Assembly: GCA_003260075.1 (NCBI GenBank)
Contig: QLIY01000020.1
Location: 62,001 to 126,000 of the forward strand
Direction of reading: 5' to 3'
DNA from: Phallusia mammillata
Taxonomy: Eukaryota; Chordata; Ascidiacea; Phlebobranchia; Ascidiidae
Length of the DNA stretch: 64,000 nucleotides
The first letter of the stretch is position 1. Each line of letters begins with the position of its first letter. This document shows positions 13,011 to 25,012 of the stretch, in pieces. The notes under the pieces are model-generated. The model made no database searches, was not told where the DNA came from, and saw nothing but the letters and a program-made list of their open reading frames with translations. A program made the position numbers and the translations under genes.

Positions 13011-13906
13011 GTAAGGTTGGCGCATTGTTGCAAACACGAATGGGGGAACGTTGGTGTGACCAGTCGAGGGGGCCCTATTAACTGATCAGTGTTAGAAAAA
13101 GAGAGTGGGTTCGACAGGAAAAGAAACCCTGTCGGGCGACAATTAGGACAATGTTGGTGTCGCATTCCATTTAAGAAATGGCACTTAAATAGCGGCGTAT
13201 AAAACTGGTTAAAACGATTTAGAACATTTTCACAAACAAATCAGGTGGCCTTACGGATACACCAGCCTAGGGGGGGGGGAGGATATGCAGATTGGTGCTG
13301 GAATATGTTACCAGGCAGTGCAGAAGCAATACTTATGTAGGCCGCAAAGTTTATTTTGGGGCGACAATTAGGACAATGTTGGTGTCGCATTCCATTTAAG
13401 AAATGCCACTTAAATAGCGGCGTATAAAACTGGTTAAAACGATTTGGAACATTTTCACAAACAAATCAGGTGGCCTTACGGATACACCAGCCTATACTAC
13501 AGGATTATTTTTTGTATTTTTTGACAATCAGGCGGCAGTCCGAGAACTGAAAATTGCCCTTTGTCGGGGGGGGGGCCGGCACAGGATTAAGATATGGAAC
13601 ATTTTTTGAGCAGTTGAATAAAGTTATGTGGTTAGTTTTCGGCGACATTCGAAACTCGCAAAACAACCGTGTTGTAAGTTTAGAAATTCGATTTTGTGCG
13701 TTCATCCAACAGACATACTTCGGAAAGTGTTTCAAGAAATAAAAGAAAGGGTATTGGAATAGGAATAGTCTTTCTTGAAACTCCAGTAGAGCATTGCCAA
13801 TGATTTTAAGTTTTCCATACTAATTGGACGCCTTTCCACAATTGCCCATCCGACTAATTCTAACTGTAGACAAGAAAAGATATTACAGTCGAACGATTTT
13901 AGAGTA

Positions 13907-14793
13907 TTAGTCAGTTTCAGCATAAGAACTGCTGCCATCTGAGTGTTTTCCAATATCGTCACTTTCGCTGTCCGAATCATCAGGTTTTGGTACGTCTGGG
14001 GTTCGTTCCCTCAATCTACGGGTTATCTCTGGTGATGCCAATTGACTGAGGCCAAGGGGTGGCTTTCTACAAAAAAGGTGGTCTCTCAGTTTTTAAAAGA
14101 AAACGAAATAAAAAATTCTCATGAATGAAATTAGAAAAACGTTGAACCAGGTTTAAGTCATATTTTGTAGCAGATACCGAAACCAAAGAATTGACTAAAT
14201 AACACTATGACAGTGTGGTGCTTACGCTTAATTCGCAACATATGTAGTTAGTTTGTAGGTAACTAAAAACTACACAAAGCTTGTGGTCAAAAAAAAGTTT
14301 GGGAGAAATTTTACTTAGAGTCCTCATTGCTTTGGTTGTTGCCTGATAGTTTCGTTTTGCAGGAAATTCATGAGTAGCATTTCAAATTGAGTTTGTTTTA
14401 TACAAAAACCGTTAAATTTTTTTCTTGGAATTGTCCACTTACATTGGTTTAATAGTGACAATTGGTACTGTAGGTTCTTTCCTTGGTGTTACAGTTGGAC
14501 CTAAACAGATATTGGAAAAAAATGTTAGGGAACATAAAAAATCTTGTTTTTTAATTTTTTAAACAAAAGAAATATCATATACAGTGTAGAAAACAGTTTT
14601 CTGTAACTTTCTTTGCATGGGGGGGGGGGACTTGTGGTCAGAAAAAAGTTTGGGAAAATTTTTACTTAGTCCTCATTGCTTTGGTTGTTGCCTCATAGTT
14701 CCTCATTGCTTTGGTAATTCATGAGTAGCATTTCAAATTGAGTTAGTTTTATACAAAAAGCGTTTATTTTTTTCTTGGAATTGTCCACTTACA

Positions 14794-14866
<73 letters not shown>

Positions 14867-17800
14867 TAAATATATAAGCAAAAATATAAGCATACTTCCA
14901 GTTTTTGCAAACTTTCCGCCCAGTCTGGGGGGGGGGGTTTTTTGTAAAAATATAAGCATACTTCCAGTTTTTGCAAACTTTCCGCCCAGTCTGAGCCTTT
15001 TTTCATTGATCATTGAAGTTTGCATCTTGCGAAGAACAAAATCAGGAAGTTTGAAAAACTGCAGTTCCTCCGAAAGTGTTCCAGGGCTGTCCCTAAATAT
15101 ACGCAATTTCCAGGTTTTAAGACACGACTTTGAATAAATCCATAAAGTGCCCCTAAATCTAGCCTCAACAGTGGGCTATTGTGTTTATTTATTTCATTTT
15201 TATCCCAGTTTGCAACAAACACTTGATTGTGTTATGCTCACAACGAGTCCGCCGTTGAGCTGCCTGTTTTTTATTGTCATTGGATTTTTTTATTTCTTAG
15301 ATTTAGGAACGTAATTTCAACCATGAGATTTTGATTGGGTTAAAGCAAATACCTTTCCGACATCTTGGTGACACGTTAATCAAAAAAGCAAAAAGTTAAA
15401 CTTACTTGTATTCAGTTTTAAACAGGTGAAGCACATCTTCAGCAATCATGATAAATGTCTTAAAAACAAAACAAACAGTTTTACTTACATATTTAGCCAC
15501 GAATAATTATGTTTTCTCACATTTTTTCCACCAGTAGCTGCCATACAGTTGTGTTTGACCATCCATTTTTTGTCTTCATGATCACCAGCATACTTAAAAC
15601 AAGATTTCATTAAAATTTATTCCTTTACAACAGTAATACGCTAAAATAATTTGAGGTCACTATATATATTAAGCAACCCTTATCATGTAGTCTTATTATT
15701 ATTTATACCATGGTGTTGTCGCTAAGTAAAAAAAAACAACTTCTGATCATTTATATCCTTTACCTTGAACAAATCTGGATGCTTCATGTAGATTCTGCCC
15801 CTGGGGGGGGGGCTTTTTGATAATCCTTTACCTTGAACAAATCTGGATGCTTCATGTAGATTCTGCCCCTAGTGGCACCAAGACCCAGAGCCCTGAAGAG
15901 TAATGGCAATTTTTGACTAGCTTTTTGTACTGAAATTTATGTGTTATCTCAAAGCTACATTTGTTATCTCAGAAACTCATTATGAAATGTCAATTGTTTC
16001 GTATGTTTTCTTTCACCAAGTGCAACAAACTCAACTGTACTTATGTTGTCAAACTTTTTTTTAACATTAACAAACTGAACAACAACAATATTCTGGCAAA
16101 TAGAGTTTCACCAAAATAAGCTTGATTTTTTACCTGTTGGCTTTTGTTCCCATTACAAACTCTGTTTCAGTTGTCAACCTTGCTGGATCCCACTGCAAAA
16201 ACAAAAACAGTTCTAACATTGCTCGAAATTAAAAGTTTAAAAACAATTTATTACTGATTCTTCAATCTTTTTCCTAACAGCATCTTTAGGATTTCTATGA
16301 GGACTTCCGTAACCTCTCTGTCCAGGGATAGGTGTTGTGTTTCTTGGTCTTTTCTGTAAAGTGTATCATTGAACTAGCAGCCAAAGTATTTGGTCGAGAA
16401 CTGAATAAAATGCCAAGCAGGTAAAAAGTACCTTTGGAATAGGACTGAGTGAACGTCTAGAAAGCGGGGGGGGGGATATCATTGAACTAGCAGCCAAAGT
16501 ATTTGGTTGAGAACTGAATAAAATGCCAATCAGGTAAAAAGTACCTTTGGAATAGGACTGAGTGAACGTCTAGAAAGCATGTCACGACTTTCAGCTTTGA
16601 GTCTCTGCAATAAATTCAGCATGTAAAAAGTATGAAAAGTAAATTTGCACCAAACAATGATAAGAATAAATCAAGATGTAAAATAGTCAGTGCAGGCTAA
16701 CACATGGTCACAAGGTAATAAATCATGTCAACACAAGATCAACTTTAATCGTGTAATTGTCATGTTGGGGGGGGGGGGTATGAAAAGTAAATTTGCACCA
16801 AACAATGATAAGAATAAAACGAGGTGTAAAATAGTCAGTGCAGGCTAACACATGGTCACAAGGTAACAAATCATGTCAACACAAGATCAACTTTAATCGT
16901 GTAATTGTCATGTTGTTCATAGTTTTGCCATGTGTCTTTATGTACTTCTACATGTTTTGATTATAATGAGGTTAAAACTGGTGATATACCATAGCTTCCG
17001 TTGGCCAAGTTTTTTTGACCAACCTGCAATTTTATGAAAGATTTGTTTGTTTTTTGTTCTGATTTTTATTACAGACAATGCTTTTTTTGCACAATACTTC
17101 AATGTGAAAAATGTATCTTTTTTACCTAATATGTACCATACAATCTATTGAACTGCACAAAAGCTCACATTGCAGCAAAACTAATGGGATTATGTCAGAA
17201 TACTAGCTAGAACTTCATTTGACATGACAAACGAATTGTTAATTTAGCAAAACTGCATAATATTCAGTCCAAACCTATTTTAGATGATTCCATGCATCAC
17301 TAGTTATAATACTAAAAATTACAACAAAAATTTAATTGTAGGACAATGAATTATTAACAGAAGAAAAAGTATTGTGGAAAAACACTATTCATATTAGAAT
17401 AAGCTTCAAATGTTTTTATCAATAAAACCCACCCTTTCCCAAGGCAAATCTGGACTGGCAGCTCGTCTCTTTCCAGCCATTAAATGACTGTGTATGGGAG
17501 GTCTGAAGGAAAGGATTGAACCTGAAAATAAATTATTACAACACATTTTTTGTCATTTGAACAGTCCATATCAATTAATACCTTTAGTGGTGCTTGTTTT
17601 TTGTGTTACAATTCCAGCAGGTTGCTTTTTTTCCTTGCTTTCTTTTGGTACAAAAAGTGATTTTGCACTGTCAAGAGCCATTTGACAAGCCCGGAATACC
17701 TTAAATCATGGTAAATTGTGAAGTAATAATTACTTTCAAATTTGCAAATTAAATTCAATACCATTTCTTCAACATCTACATTCACATGAGCAGATTTAAA

Positions 17801-19018
17801 TGGCTCCCTTGCCATATTGGACTTGGCATTTTCAGCGGCCTCACGAAAAACCTACAAAAACATTTATTAGGATAAATCAATGGTATCGAAATACAACCAT
17901 ATAACAGCATACTTACAGTAATGTATTTTTGAAACACCTCCACAATATCACAATTTATTGTTGGTTGCAACACTTGTCGTAGAAGGTCCATTGATGATGA
18001 AACATTAGCCCTACATGCAGGAGAAGCTCCGATATGCCCATGTTTAACTCGAATGTTGTGTGGTTGCTCCAAATGATAAATGCTATATGGTTGCTGCAAC
18101 AATTAAGGCTAAGTTTAAGAATTGCATGTGTATGAAACGGTACACATTTTAGTCCATATCTGGCAAAGGATTATTTTGTTAATTTGAAGGTATGTTATAT
18201 TGTTGAGGTATGTTGAAACCAAATGGTAAGAAAAATTGCTGCCTTATTTATTGAATACAGTCAAACTTCGATACTATACAACCTTGGTATTATGCCACCC
18301 TCGCTACTATACCATTTTTGATCGTCACCAACTAAATTCAACAGAAAATATATTTACTATGCCACCCCTTACCCTTTGCAGCAAGTTATGTAAACGCCGT
18401 TCTGTGCTTGTGCCACGGCAAAACTAACAGATCTTGTTTGTTCTAGGCACGATCTATTCGTTTTTTTGTAATAAATTATACTGTATACTGTACTTTATAC
18501 TAATAAATTATAATGGTACAACACAACGTGGCATTACAGTACATTGTCACGTCACAAGGCTATGTTTAAAAACAACCCTCGCTATTATGCCACCCTTGCT
18601 ATTTTGCCACTTTCTCTCGATCCCAAAGGGTCGCATAGTATCGAAGTTNCGCTATTATGCCACCCTCGCTACTATGCCACTTTCTCTCGGTCCCAAAGGG
18701 TGGCATAATATCGAAGTTTGACTGTAGAATGAAACAAAATAAATCATCTACTGAATTGGTGTGACATACAATCAAAAATCAAAATCTTGAAATATTTCAA
18801 CTCAAATTCTCCGAAATAAACAAATAAATGTGCAAAAATACAACATCAACAAAAATAATTCTTAAACATGAGAAAAAGAAAACAAACGAATATGAACAAA
18901 GTAATTTAAGTCCTACCTTCGGTTCTTTGCAAAGTTTTACAACTTCGTTATAAGGGTGGGGCTCTTGGTCCCAGAAAGTTTTTGAGCAATGGCCCTGGGG
19001 TACAAATGCATCAACCAT
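13907..19018 (-). CDS. DNTTIP1: DNTTIP1 (TdIF1), subunit of the MiDAC deacetylase complex
   Basis: Fourteen exons, high to low: 19018-18917, 18093-17917, 17851-17762, 17699-17582, 17521-17433, 16604-16545, 16353-16255, 16192-16134, 15892-15832, 15594-15523, 15458-15406, 15092-14962, 14500-14443, 14066-13907. All phases join, giving about 442 residues against about 330 in human. The N-terminal part (MDLLRQVLQPTINCDI, then VFREAAENAKS and VFRACQMALDSAKSLF) fits the dimerisation domain that binds HDAC1/2. The C-terminal part (WDPARLTTETEFVMG, ALGLGATRGRIYMKHPDLFK, MAATGGK, EELQFFKLPDFVLRKM) fits the DNA/nucleosome-binding domain. Family knowledge: with MIDEAS and HDAC1/2 it forms the nuclear MiDAC complex. 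Odd: the last two exons add a tail of about 70 residues, Pro/Thr-rich then acidic (DDSDSESDD), which I do not recall in vertebrate copies. The start ATG is at 19018, although the frame is open about 11 codons further up. Three exons are partly duplicated beside poly-G junctions. Confidence 0.85.
14794..14864 (+). repeat. 71-G run within the DNTTIP1 intron before the 14.4-kb exon
   Basis: Seventy-one consecutive G. To its left, 14630-14793 repeats 14281-14440 with small gaps and substitutions. To its right, 14881-14926 repeats the tail of the true exon at 14950-14993. The block reads as stacked, unmerged contig ends joined by G filler, not as natural DNA. Confidence 0.8.
15762..15812 (+). repeat. 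Duplicate fragment of a DNTTIP1 exon at a poly-G junction
   Basis: The start of the exon 15892-15832, as seen on +, appears twice: once truncated, ending in ten G at 15803-15812, and once complete after it. Only the second copy continues through the acceptor. Treat the first as an assembly duplicate. Confidence 0.75.
16363..16475 (+). repeat. Duplicate of a DNTTIP1 exon edge, ending in poly-G
   Basis: About 100 bp before the ten-G run at 16466-16475 recur at 16476-16578 with a few substitutions (for example TGGTCGAG against TGGTTGAG). The duplicate includes the donor half of exon 16604-16545. The substitutions suggest two haplotypes laid end to end. Confidence 0.75.
18256..18726. mobile_element. 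TA-flanked MITE (Tc1/mariner type)
   Basis: Terminal inverted repeats TACAGTCAAACTTCGATA and its complement TATCGAAGTTTGACTGTA bound about 470 bp. The inside carries repeated GCCACCCTCGCTA(C/T)TATGCCAC units. TA at both ends suits Tc1/mariner target duplication. It lies in the first intron of DNTTIP1. One undetermined base is at 18649. Confidence 0.7.
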
Positions 19019-19333
19019 TGCAACAACGCCTATTACAAACCTAACATTCAAATAATAAACCAGTGTACTTTATCACTTTAGCATACATTCTAATTATTCG
19101 TCAATCCAAAAAACTTTCCCCACGAAGAACCTTTCCATAAAAATATTAAACAATTAAAAAGCGTCATGCACGAAAAAACAATTCAAAAATTCCAAGTAAT
19201 GTAAGAAAAATAGAGTTAAATAAAAGTATAGATATATTGTAATAATTATAAATATATCGTTAAGGACAGCGACTTATTTGAGCAAACAAGATATAAATTT
19301 TCTGCAACTTTTAATTAATCACAATCACGTTCG

Positions 19334-19341
19334 TGACGTCA
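19334..19341. promoter_or_regulatory. Perfect CRE-like palindrome TGACGTCA between divergent genes
   Basis: TGACGTCA lies about 0.3 kb upstream of the DNTTIP1 start (19018, -) and 0.6 kb upstream of the first SLC41A exon seen (19933, +). The two genes are head-to-head about 1 kb apart, so a shared promoter is plausible. The motif is the CREB/ATF consensus. No TATA box or initiator is clear, and use of the site is inference. Confidence 0.4.
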
Positions 19342-19695
19342 TAGTCATCAGCTGATGAAAATGTGTTACGTGTTGCTCTGGTTTGATCATCGCGCTTGGA
19401 AAGTTTATTAACCTGTTCAGGCGGTTTCGACTATTGCACAGTTTGCAGTTTCAAGTGACTACTTCTGTCGTAAAACGAAATATTGTTTATGTTTTGAACT
19501 TTTGATGGGAGGTTTAAATGTGTTTCAAATTTATGGAAAGTGGCTTGGTAGTTGGTACTGTACTGGCTACTGGTAGTAAGCTATTTTATGCAAGTGTTTG
19601 AGTAAAAGTTGAATTTATTTCGCTTTGTGAATGTTTTAATGTCTACTAGAGCCCTGCATAATTAAAATGAATAAAGTCTGGACTAAAAATATATG

Positions 19696-19874
19696 CAGTG
19701 GTGGGATTCAATTTTTTGTCAGCCGGTTCTATTACAAAAGTCATAATTTTCAGCCGGTTCTGTTTCAAAAAGTCCATTGACAGTCCCCAGTAATGCTAGC
19801 CGGTTCGCTGATCTCATAAAATTTTGTGAGATGGTTCTATTAAACCGGTGCGAACCGGCTGAATCCCACCACTG
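19696..19874. mobile_element. hAT-like MITE, termini CAGTGGTGGGATTCA
   Basis: The ends CAGTGGTGGGATTCA and TGAATCCCACCACTG are exact inverted repeats, and CAGCCGGTTC-type motifs repeat inside. The CAGNG start is typical of hAT. Target duplication is not clear. It lies just before the first exon of the SLC41A gene. Confidence 0.7.
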
Positions 19875-20025
19875 TATACCGTATATGAATATTTTGAATA
19901 CCATATTTATTTACTTCAGTTTGTAATTTCAGGTCCCACTGTTACTTGTGTACAATGTAAGTTGTGACAATTATGTTAGAAAAAATGGATTTAACTGTTT
20001 GGGAATAGTACTCCCACCGTTTATT

Positions 20026-23000
20026 ATGAATACACGCCAAAGAAGCAAAAAACTACATGAAGAAGCAGAAACAACAATCAAATTTTTACGAAGACGAGTT
20101 GCTAAAGTTGTAAGTGACGACAACAAAGACCAAGATATTTCCAACATGGTACCCAGAGTACTAATTACAGACTCATCAACTGATGAAAGCAGCCAAGAGG
20201 AGTCATATCACATCATGAATGAAGAGCGAAATTACAATACCACAAATTTTTCACGGGAATCAAAACATGACAACAAAGCAGCACTTAACAAAAGCGAAAA
20301 TGGACATTACAACGATGCATTCGATATGGATTATCAATTGGTTGAAAGTGAATTTAACCAGCGCTCTGTACAACATGATGACATTTCAGATACTGACACA
20401 CAAACACTGCTACCAAAACAAAGTCTAAAAAAGGCAAAGAATAGTGACTTAAAATTGTGTGAGCTGAGCTGTAATAGTGATGCTGCACCAAAATCTGAAA
20501 GAGCGTTATCAATTGCACTACAAATCACTTTTCCATTCCTTATGGCTGGAATGGGTATGGTAGCGGCTGGAATAGTTCTTGACAAAGTTCAGGTATAAAC
20601 CTTTTTTACCTTTTTCTGCTTAAACTTGTAAAAATTGTTACATCTGCTTTTAAGTAATACATTGGTAATTTATTTTTCACAGCACTGGCCCGTATTTGAA
20701 AATGTACCAGAGATTTTTATTCTTGTGCCTGCCTTGTTGGGACTAAAAGGCAATTTAGAAATGACGCTTGCTTCAAGATTGTCAACCTATGTAAGTGTGA
20801 TACTTTTTTACATATGTTATGTGCATTTGCAATTAACCACTGTATGTGGGTGATTTATTGTGTTTATGGCTTGATGACCAACTTTATTATTTTGCTTACT
20901 TACTCTACCCTTAACAACTTTTGCATTGTTGTTACTTAGTGTTAATGTAGATATATACAAATATTTGTTGAACGGGTTAGCGCTAGGTAGTTGCATAATC
21001 ATAAGAAAGTTGGTAGAGTTGGTTAAAAGTGTAAGTGTAAATCCCATCATAAACAAAGCCTTTGTTTGGTTGGGCGTAATTAATTGAAGTTTTCAACAAA
21101 ATTGCATAAAAGTTAGAACTGTCAAAAATATGACAACTCTGACTATAGCTTAAAAAGTGTCAAATTGAAAAAAATCAGTAACCACAGTATTTGCGGGGGG
21201 GGGGGTTGAACGGGTTAGCGCTAGGTAGTTGCATAATCATAAGAAAGGTGGTAGAATTGGTTAAAAATGTTATTGTAAATCCCATCATAAACAAAGCCTT
21301 TGTTTGGTTGGGCGTAATTATCTTGAAGTTTTCAACAGAATTGCACAAAAGTTAGAACTGTCAAAAATATTACAACTCTGACTACAGCTTAAAAAGTGTC
21401 AAATTGAAAAAAATCAGTAACCACAGTATTTGCTGTAGTCATTAAATCAAAACTACCAACTAATTATTTACAAAAGAGTCCAAAAGAACCTAACTGTTAA
21501 TTTAATAAAGTAACTCAATAGTACTTTTACTCTCCAATTAGTTGCTATATCATAAAACAATATGCAAACCCTTCCAATCACAATATGGGGGGGGGGTAAA
21601 AGAACTTAACTGTTGTTTTATTAAAGTAACTCAATATTACTTTTACTCTACAATTATATAGTTGCTATATCATAAAACAATATGCAAACCCTTCCAATCA
21701 CAATATGAACTTATTCTTTACAGGCAAACCGAGGCTTACTCGATGACAAAAAGAAGCGTTGTTCTATTATTGTTGGTAATGTTATCCTGGTGGAAGCACA
21801 GGCCATGGTCATTGCTTTCCTTGCATCATTGGTTGCCATGGTATTGGGCTGGATTCCTGATGGAAAATGGGAAACAAATGATGCAATTATTTTGTGTGCT
21901 GGAAGTTTGTTAACAGGAGCCATTGCATCTTGTCTGCTTGGTAAGATTTACTACAATTAACTTGCAATTACTGAACAATTGTATTTTGAACTGTTGTATT
22001 TGATCAGTGGCTAGGTCATAAGCCTTTTTTGTTGAAATGGGTGCCTCAATGCCTTTTGGTTACACGCTTTGTTGAGACATGATATTTGTGTACAATATTT
22101 TTGGAAAAAATTCTGGATGTTTTTTTATTTAGGTTTTACTAACAATATCGTATTGGATATACGTTTTTTTTTTTAATTGCACTTTTTTGTAGGTCTTGTC
22201 ATGATAATGGTGATCCTACTGTCAAGAAAATTAGGTATCAACCCTGATAATGTTGCCACACCTATTGCTGCATCCCTTGGTGATTTGATAACGTTGACAC
22301 TGCTCTCCTATTTTGCGAAGGTAAACTATAATTAAGTATTGTAGAAGGTTCTGACACACAATTATTGTTATCCATTGATTGTTAGTTGCTAAAAACACCA
22401 ATTGAGAAGTAATTTTCTGTTATATTGTGATGTTTAGCTGCAAATGTGCACTTTATTCTCCGCAGTATAATAATAAAATGGAAACTGACTGATAAATATT
22501 CTCTTTGTTATTTTCAGGGATTGTACTTTTCATTAGGCGATAAATCAACTGCTTGGATCGGCCCAGCAACTATTGTATTTTTCATTGTCTTAACTCCGCT
22601 GTTACTGTGGTTGGCTCATAGGAATGAATACACAAAAGATGTTATTAAACATGGATGGGAGCCAGTTATAGCAGCTATGGCAATTAGCAGGTAATATAAT
22701 GATATTTTAGCCATTTTTTGCATCTCTTAAGTTGTTTTTGTCCCCCCAACTGCCCCTAAAGCAGTACTACAATGAACTTTTAGGGTTGGCAACAGTTTCA
22801 TGAACTTTAGGAAAAACTATTTTGTCAAGATTTACAAATTTGTACTTTGATGTTTCAAATATCTGCCACACCGCAGTTAGGAGCAGCCCTACAGAACTAC
22901 AAGCAGTGTAAAATTTGCTGTGTAATGCAAAGATTGTAAAATTGTCATTAAAATGCTGATGGTGTTTGTGCCACTCATTCGGGGGGGGGGAAAATTGTAA

Positions 23001-25012
23001 AATTGTCATTAAAATGCTGATGGTGTTTGTGCCACTCATTCCACTCATGGGTCATTTGTGATAGATGGTTTTATGAGACAATACTGTATTACCAATTCTG
23101 TTGATAGGGGGGGGGGGCTTATAAGTTAAATATGGGTCATTTGTGATAGATGGTTTTATGATAGATGGTTTTATGAGACAATACTGTATTACCAATTCTG
23201 TTGATAAAATTTGAGATTTATACACAGACAAACTCTTTAAAACACCCTATGACAACATTATGTTTGTTTTAACCGTTACAATCCCCAACTGCATATGCTG
23301 CTTAACTGGCGAACTGTCTGGTACTTTTATAATCTGTGAACAATACCACACAGTTTTTTTTTCTATTTAACACCAATGACAAGTTGTATTGATTGAAATG
23401 ACATTTTTATGATGTCTTTCGGTTTTGCAGCAGCTATCAGTGCCAAACAGCAATGTGCCAATTCAGGAAAACAATTGTATAAAAAATCAATCTTAACATT
23501 TTTATAAAGTCAGGAAAAAAACTTAGCTGTTATAAAATCTAAACCCATTACAGCAGTTGAGTATAACCACCACTTAACCTCAAGTTATACATTAACAGCA
23601 CTGGAGGCTTTATCCTTGACTTTGCTGTGTCTCAAAACAAGGGCATTGCAGTTTTTGCCCCTGTGATCAATGGAGTTGGTGGCAATCTTGTTGCAGTACA
23701 AGCAAGCAGAATTTCAACATACTTGCATACTAGCGGTCTACCACTAAGTGTCCTACCTGCCTGTGAAAAACCAGGCTGTATTTCCCCATGTCACACATTC
23801 TGTTCATCAGGTAAAAAATATCAATAAGTAAACTATGGGTGATCTTATACTGACAAATCTGATTAATTGCATACAAGTTAATCACATAATTATTTTAATT
23901 GCATTGGGATCTCAAATCCCATCCATAACCATTTATTAAGTAAATCGACCTGTTAATCGCATAATTTGTTAATTTGCATTAAAAGTTTGACAAAATGAAC
24001 ATGCAAATAACCAGATTTATCTGTTTCTAAATTTATTGTTTGCATGCATGTTTTATTAAATGACCTTTAGGAAAATGGCCAATACTGTTTTACAGTCTTT
24101 TTATACTATTGGAGAGCTGTTTTAAAACCAGGTTTTTAGTGTTAATGAATTATAGTAAAAGAGAACAACTTGTTTACAGACAATCCACATTCTGCGGGTT
24201 CAAGGGTCATGCTATCAGCTGTTATTCCTGGCCAACTTATATTTCTGCTTACCATAAAAGCCCTTGAAGCTGGTCATACAACCATCACCCCACAGTTTGT
24301 CACTGTGTATTGTTTTGTATCTCTATTGCAGGTAAGATGGTTGTGTTATATGTAGATGTCAGTTGCTTGTAATGTTAGTTTAATTGTGTTTAAAGCTTGG
24401 AGTTGGATAAGTTAAACAGGAATGTGGGTATTTTGTGCTTTTCCTAATAGATACAGATTGGTCCCCTTCAGATAAACTGTTACAAATAGAACATATTGTT
24501 ACACATTCCATAGACCAGCACAGAATTTGTAATCCTAAAATTGACATGAAATAGATGTTTGAAGAGATATTAAATTATTTGGAATTTAACCCTACTTTGA
24601 AATATAATGTTAATTTTAAGAAGTGATTTATGCTTTGTATCTGCTTTTTATTAAACAGTGTGAATATTCAACCAATTCAAAGCAAATTTTCTTTTACATT
24701 CTATCATATGAAAGTGTTTTAGCTGCTTTGAAGTATTGTACACTACAAAGCATAAAATAGACAATGTGGCCTTTTATCATTGCATAAAGTGTTAACTTGC
24801 ACTGAAAATCAAATAATTTTTTCCAGGTTGGTATTCTACTTCAAATGTGCCAATGGCTTGTAATTAGATTGTGGAAAAAGGGGAGTGATCCGGATAACAG
24901 TGCTATCCCTTACTTAACGGCAATGGGTGATCTGCTCGGAACCGGACTACTTGCTGCTGGCTTTCTATTCCTTTGGCTCGTTGGAGACCGCGATGCGGAT
25001 GTCGGCGATTAA
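20026..25012 (+). CDS. SLC41A: SLC41A-type Mg2+ transporter (MgtE-like)
   Basis: Eight exons: 20026-20592, 20683-20790, 21724-21940, 22193-22320, 22518-22690, 23599-23810, 24180-24331, 24827-25012. All phases match, giving about 580 residues, close to SLC41A2. The first exon opens at an acceptor near 19932; the ATG at 20026 is chosen because two earlier ATGs stop at once. A long hydrophilic, Ser/Asp-rich cytoplasmic N-terminus precedes the first helix (about residue 170). Two MgtE-like halves are clear: [16 protein letters not shown] and [13 protein letters not shown] in the first, [16 protein letters not shown] and [14 protein letters not shown] in the second. These hold the acidic and Gly-Asn residues of the Mg2+ pathway. 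Family knowledge: plasma-membrane Mg2+ carriers, with Na+-coupled efflux for SLC41A1. Introns at 21.2, 21.6, 22.98 and 23.1 kb carry duplicated segments around poly-G, but no exon is hit. A1, A2 or A3 cannot be resolved. Confidence 0.9.

Larger units (their letters stand above)
10550..13906. other. Intergenic region of duplicated segments and MITEs
   Basis: Contains poly-G junctions at 10.74, 11.77, 13.27 and 13.57 kb, each with repeated flanks, and the hAT-like family A element. The largest repeat pairs 10886-11762 with 11774-12668. The 3' ends of the convergent GPCR and DNTTIP1 genes must terminate here. No other gene is supported. Confidence 0.55.

Noticed and set aside
13505..13742. Open frames downstream of DNTTIP1 on both strands
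   Set aside because: They cross a ten-G junction, have no family resemblance, and lie beyond the DNTTIP1 stop at 13907.
14764..15137. Poly-glycine and poly-proline frames around the 71-G run
   Set aside because: Produced by the G filler and by duplicated DNTTIP1 exon sequence.
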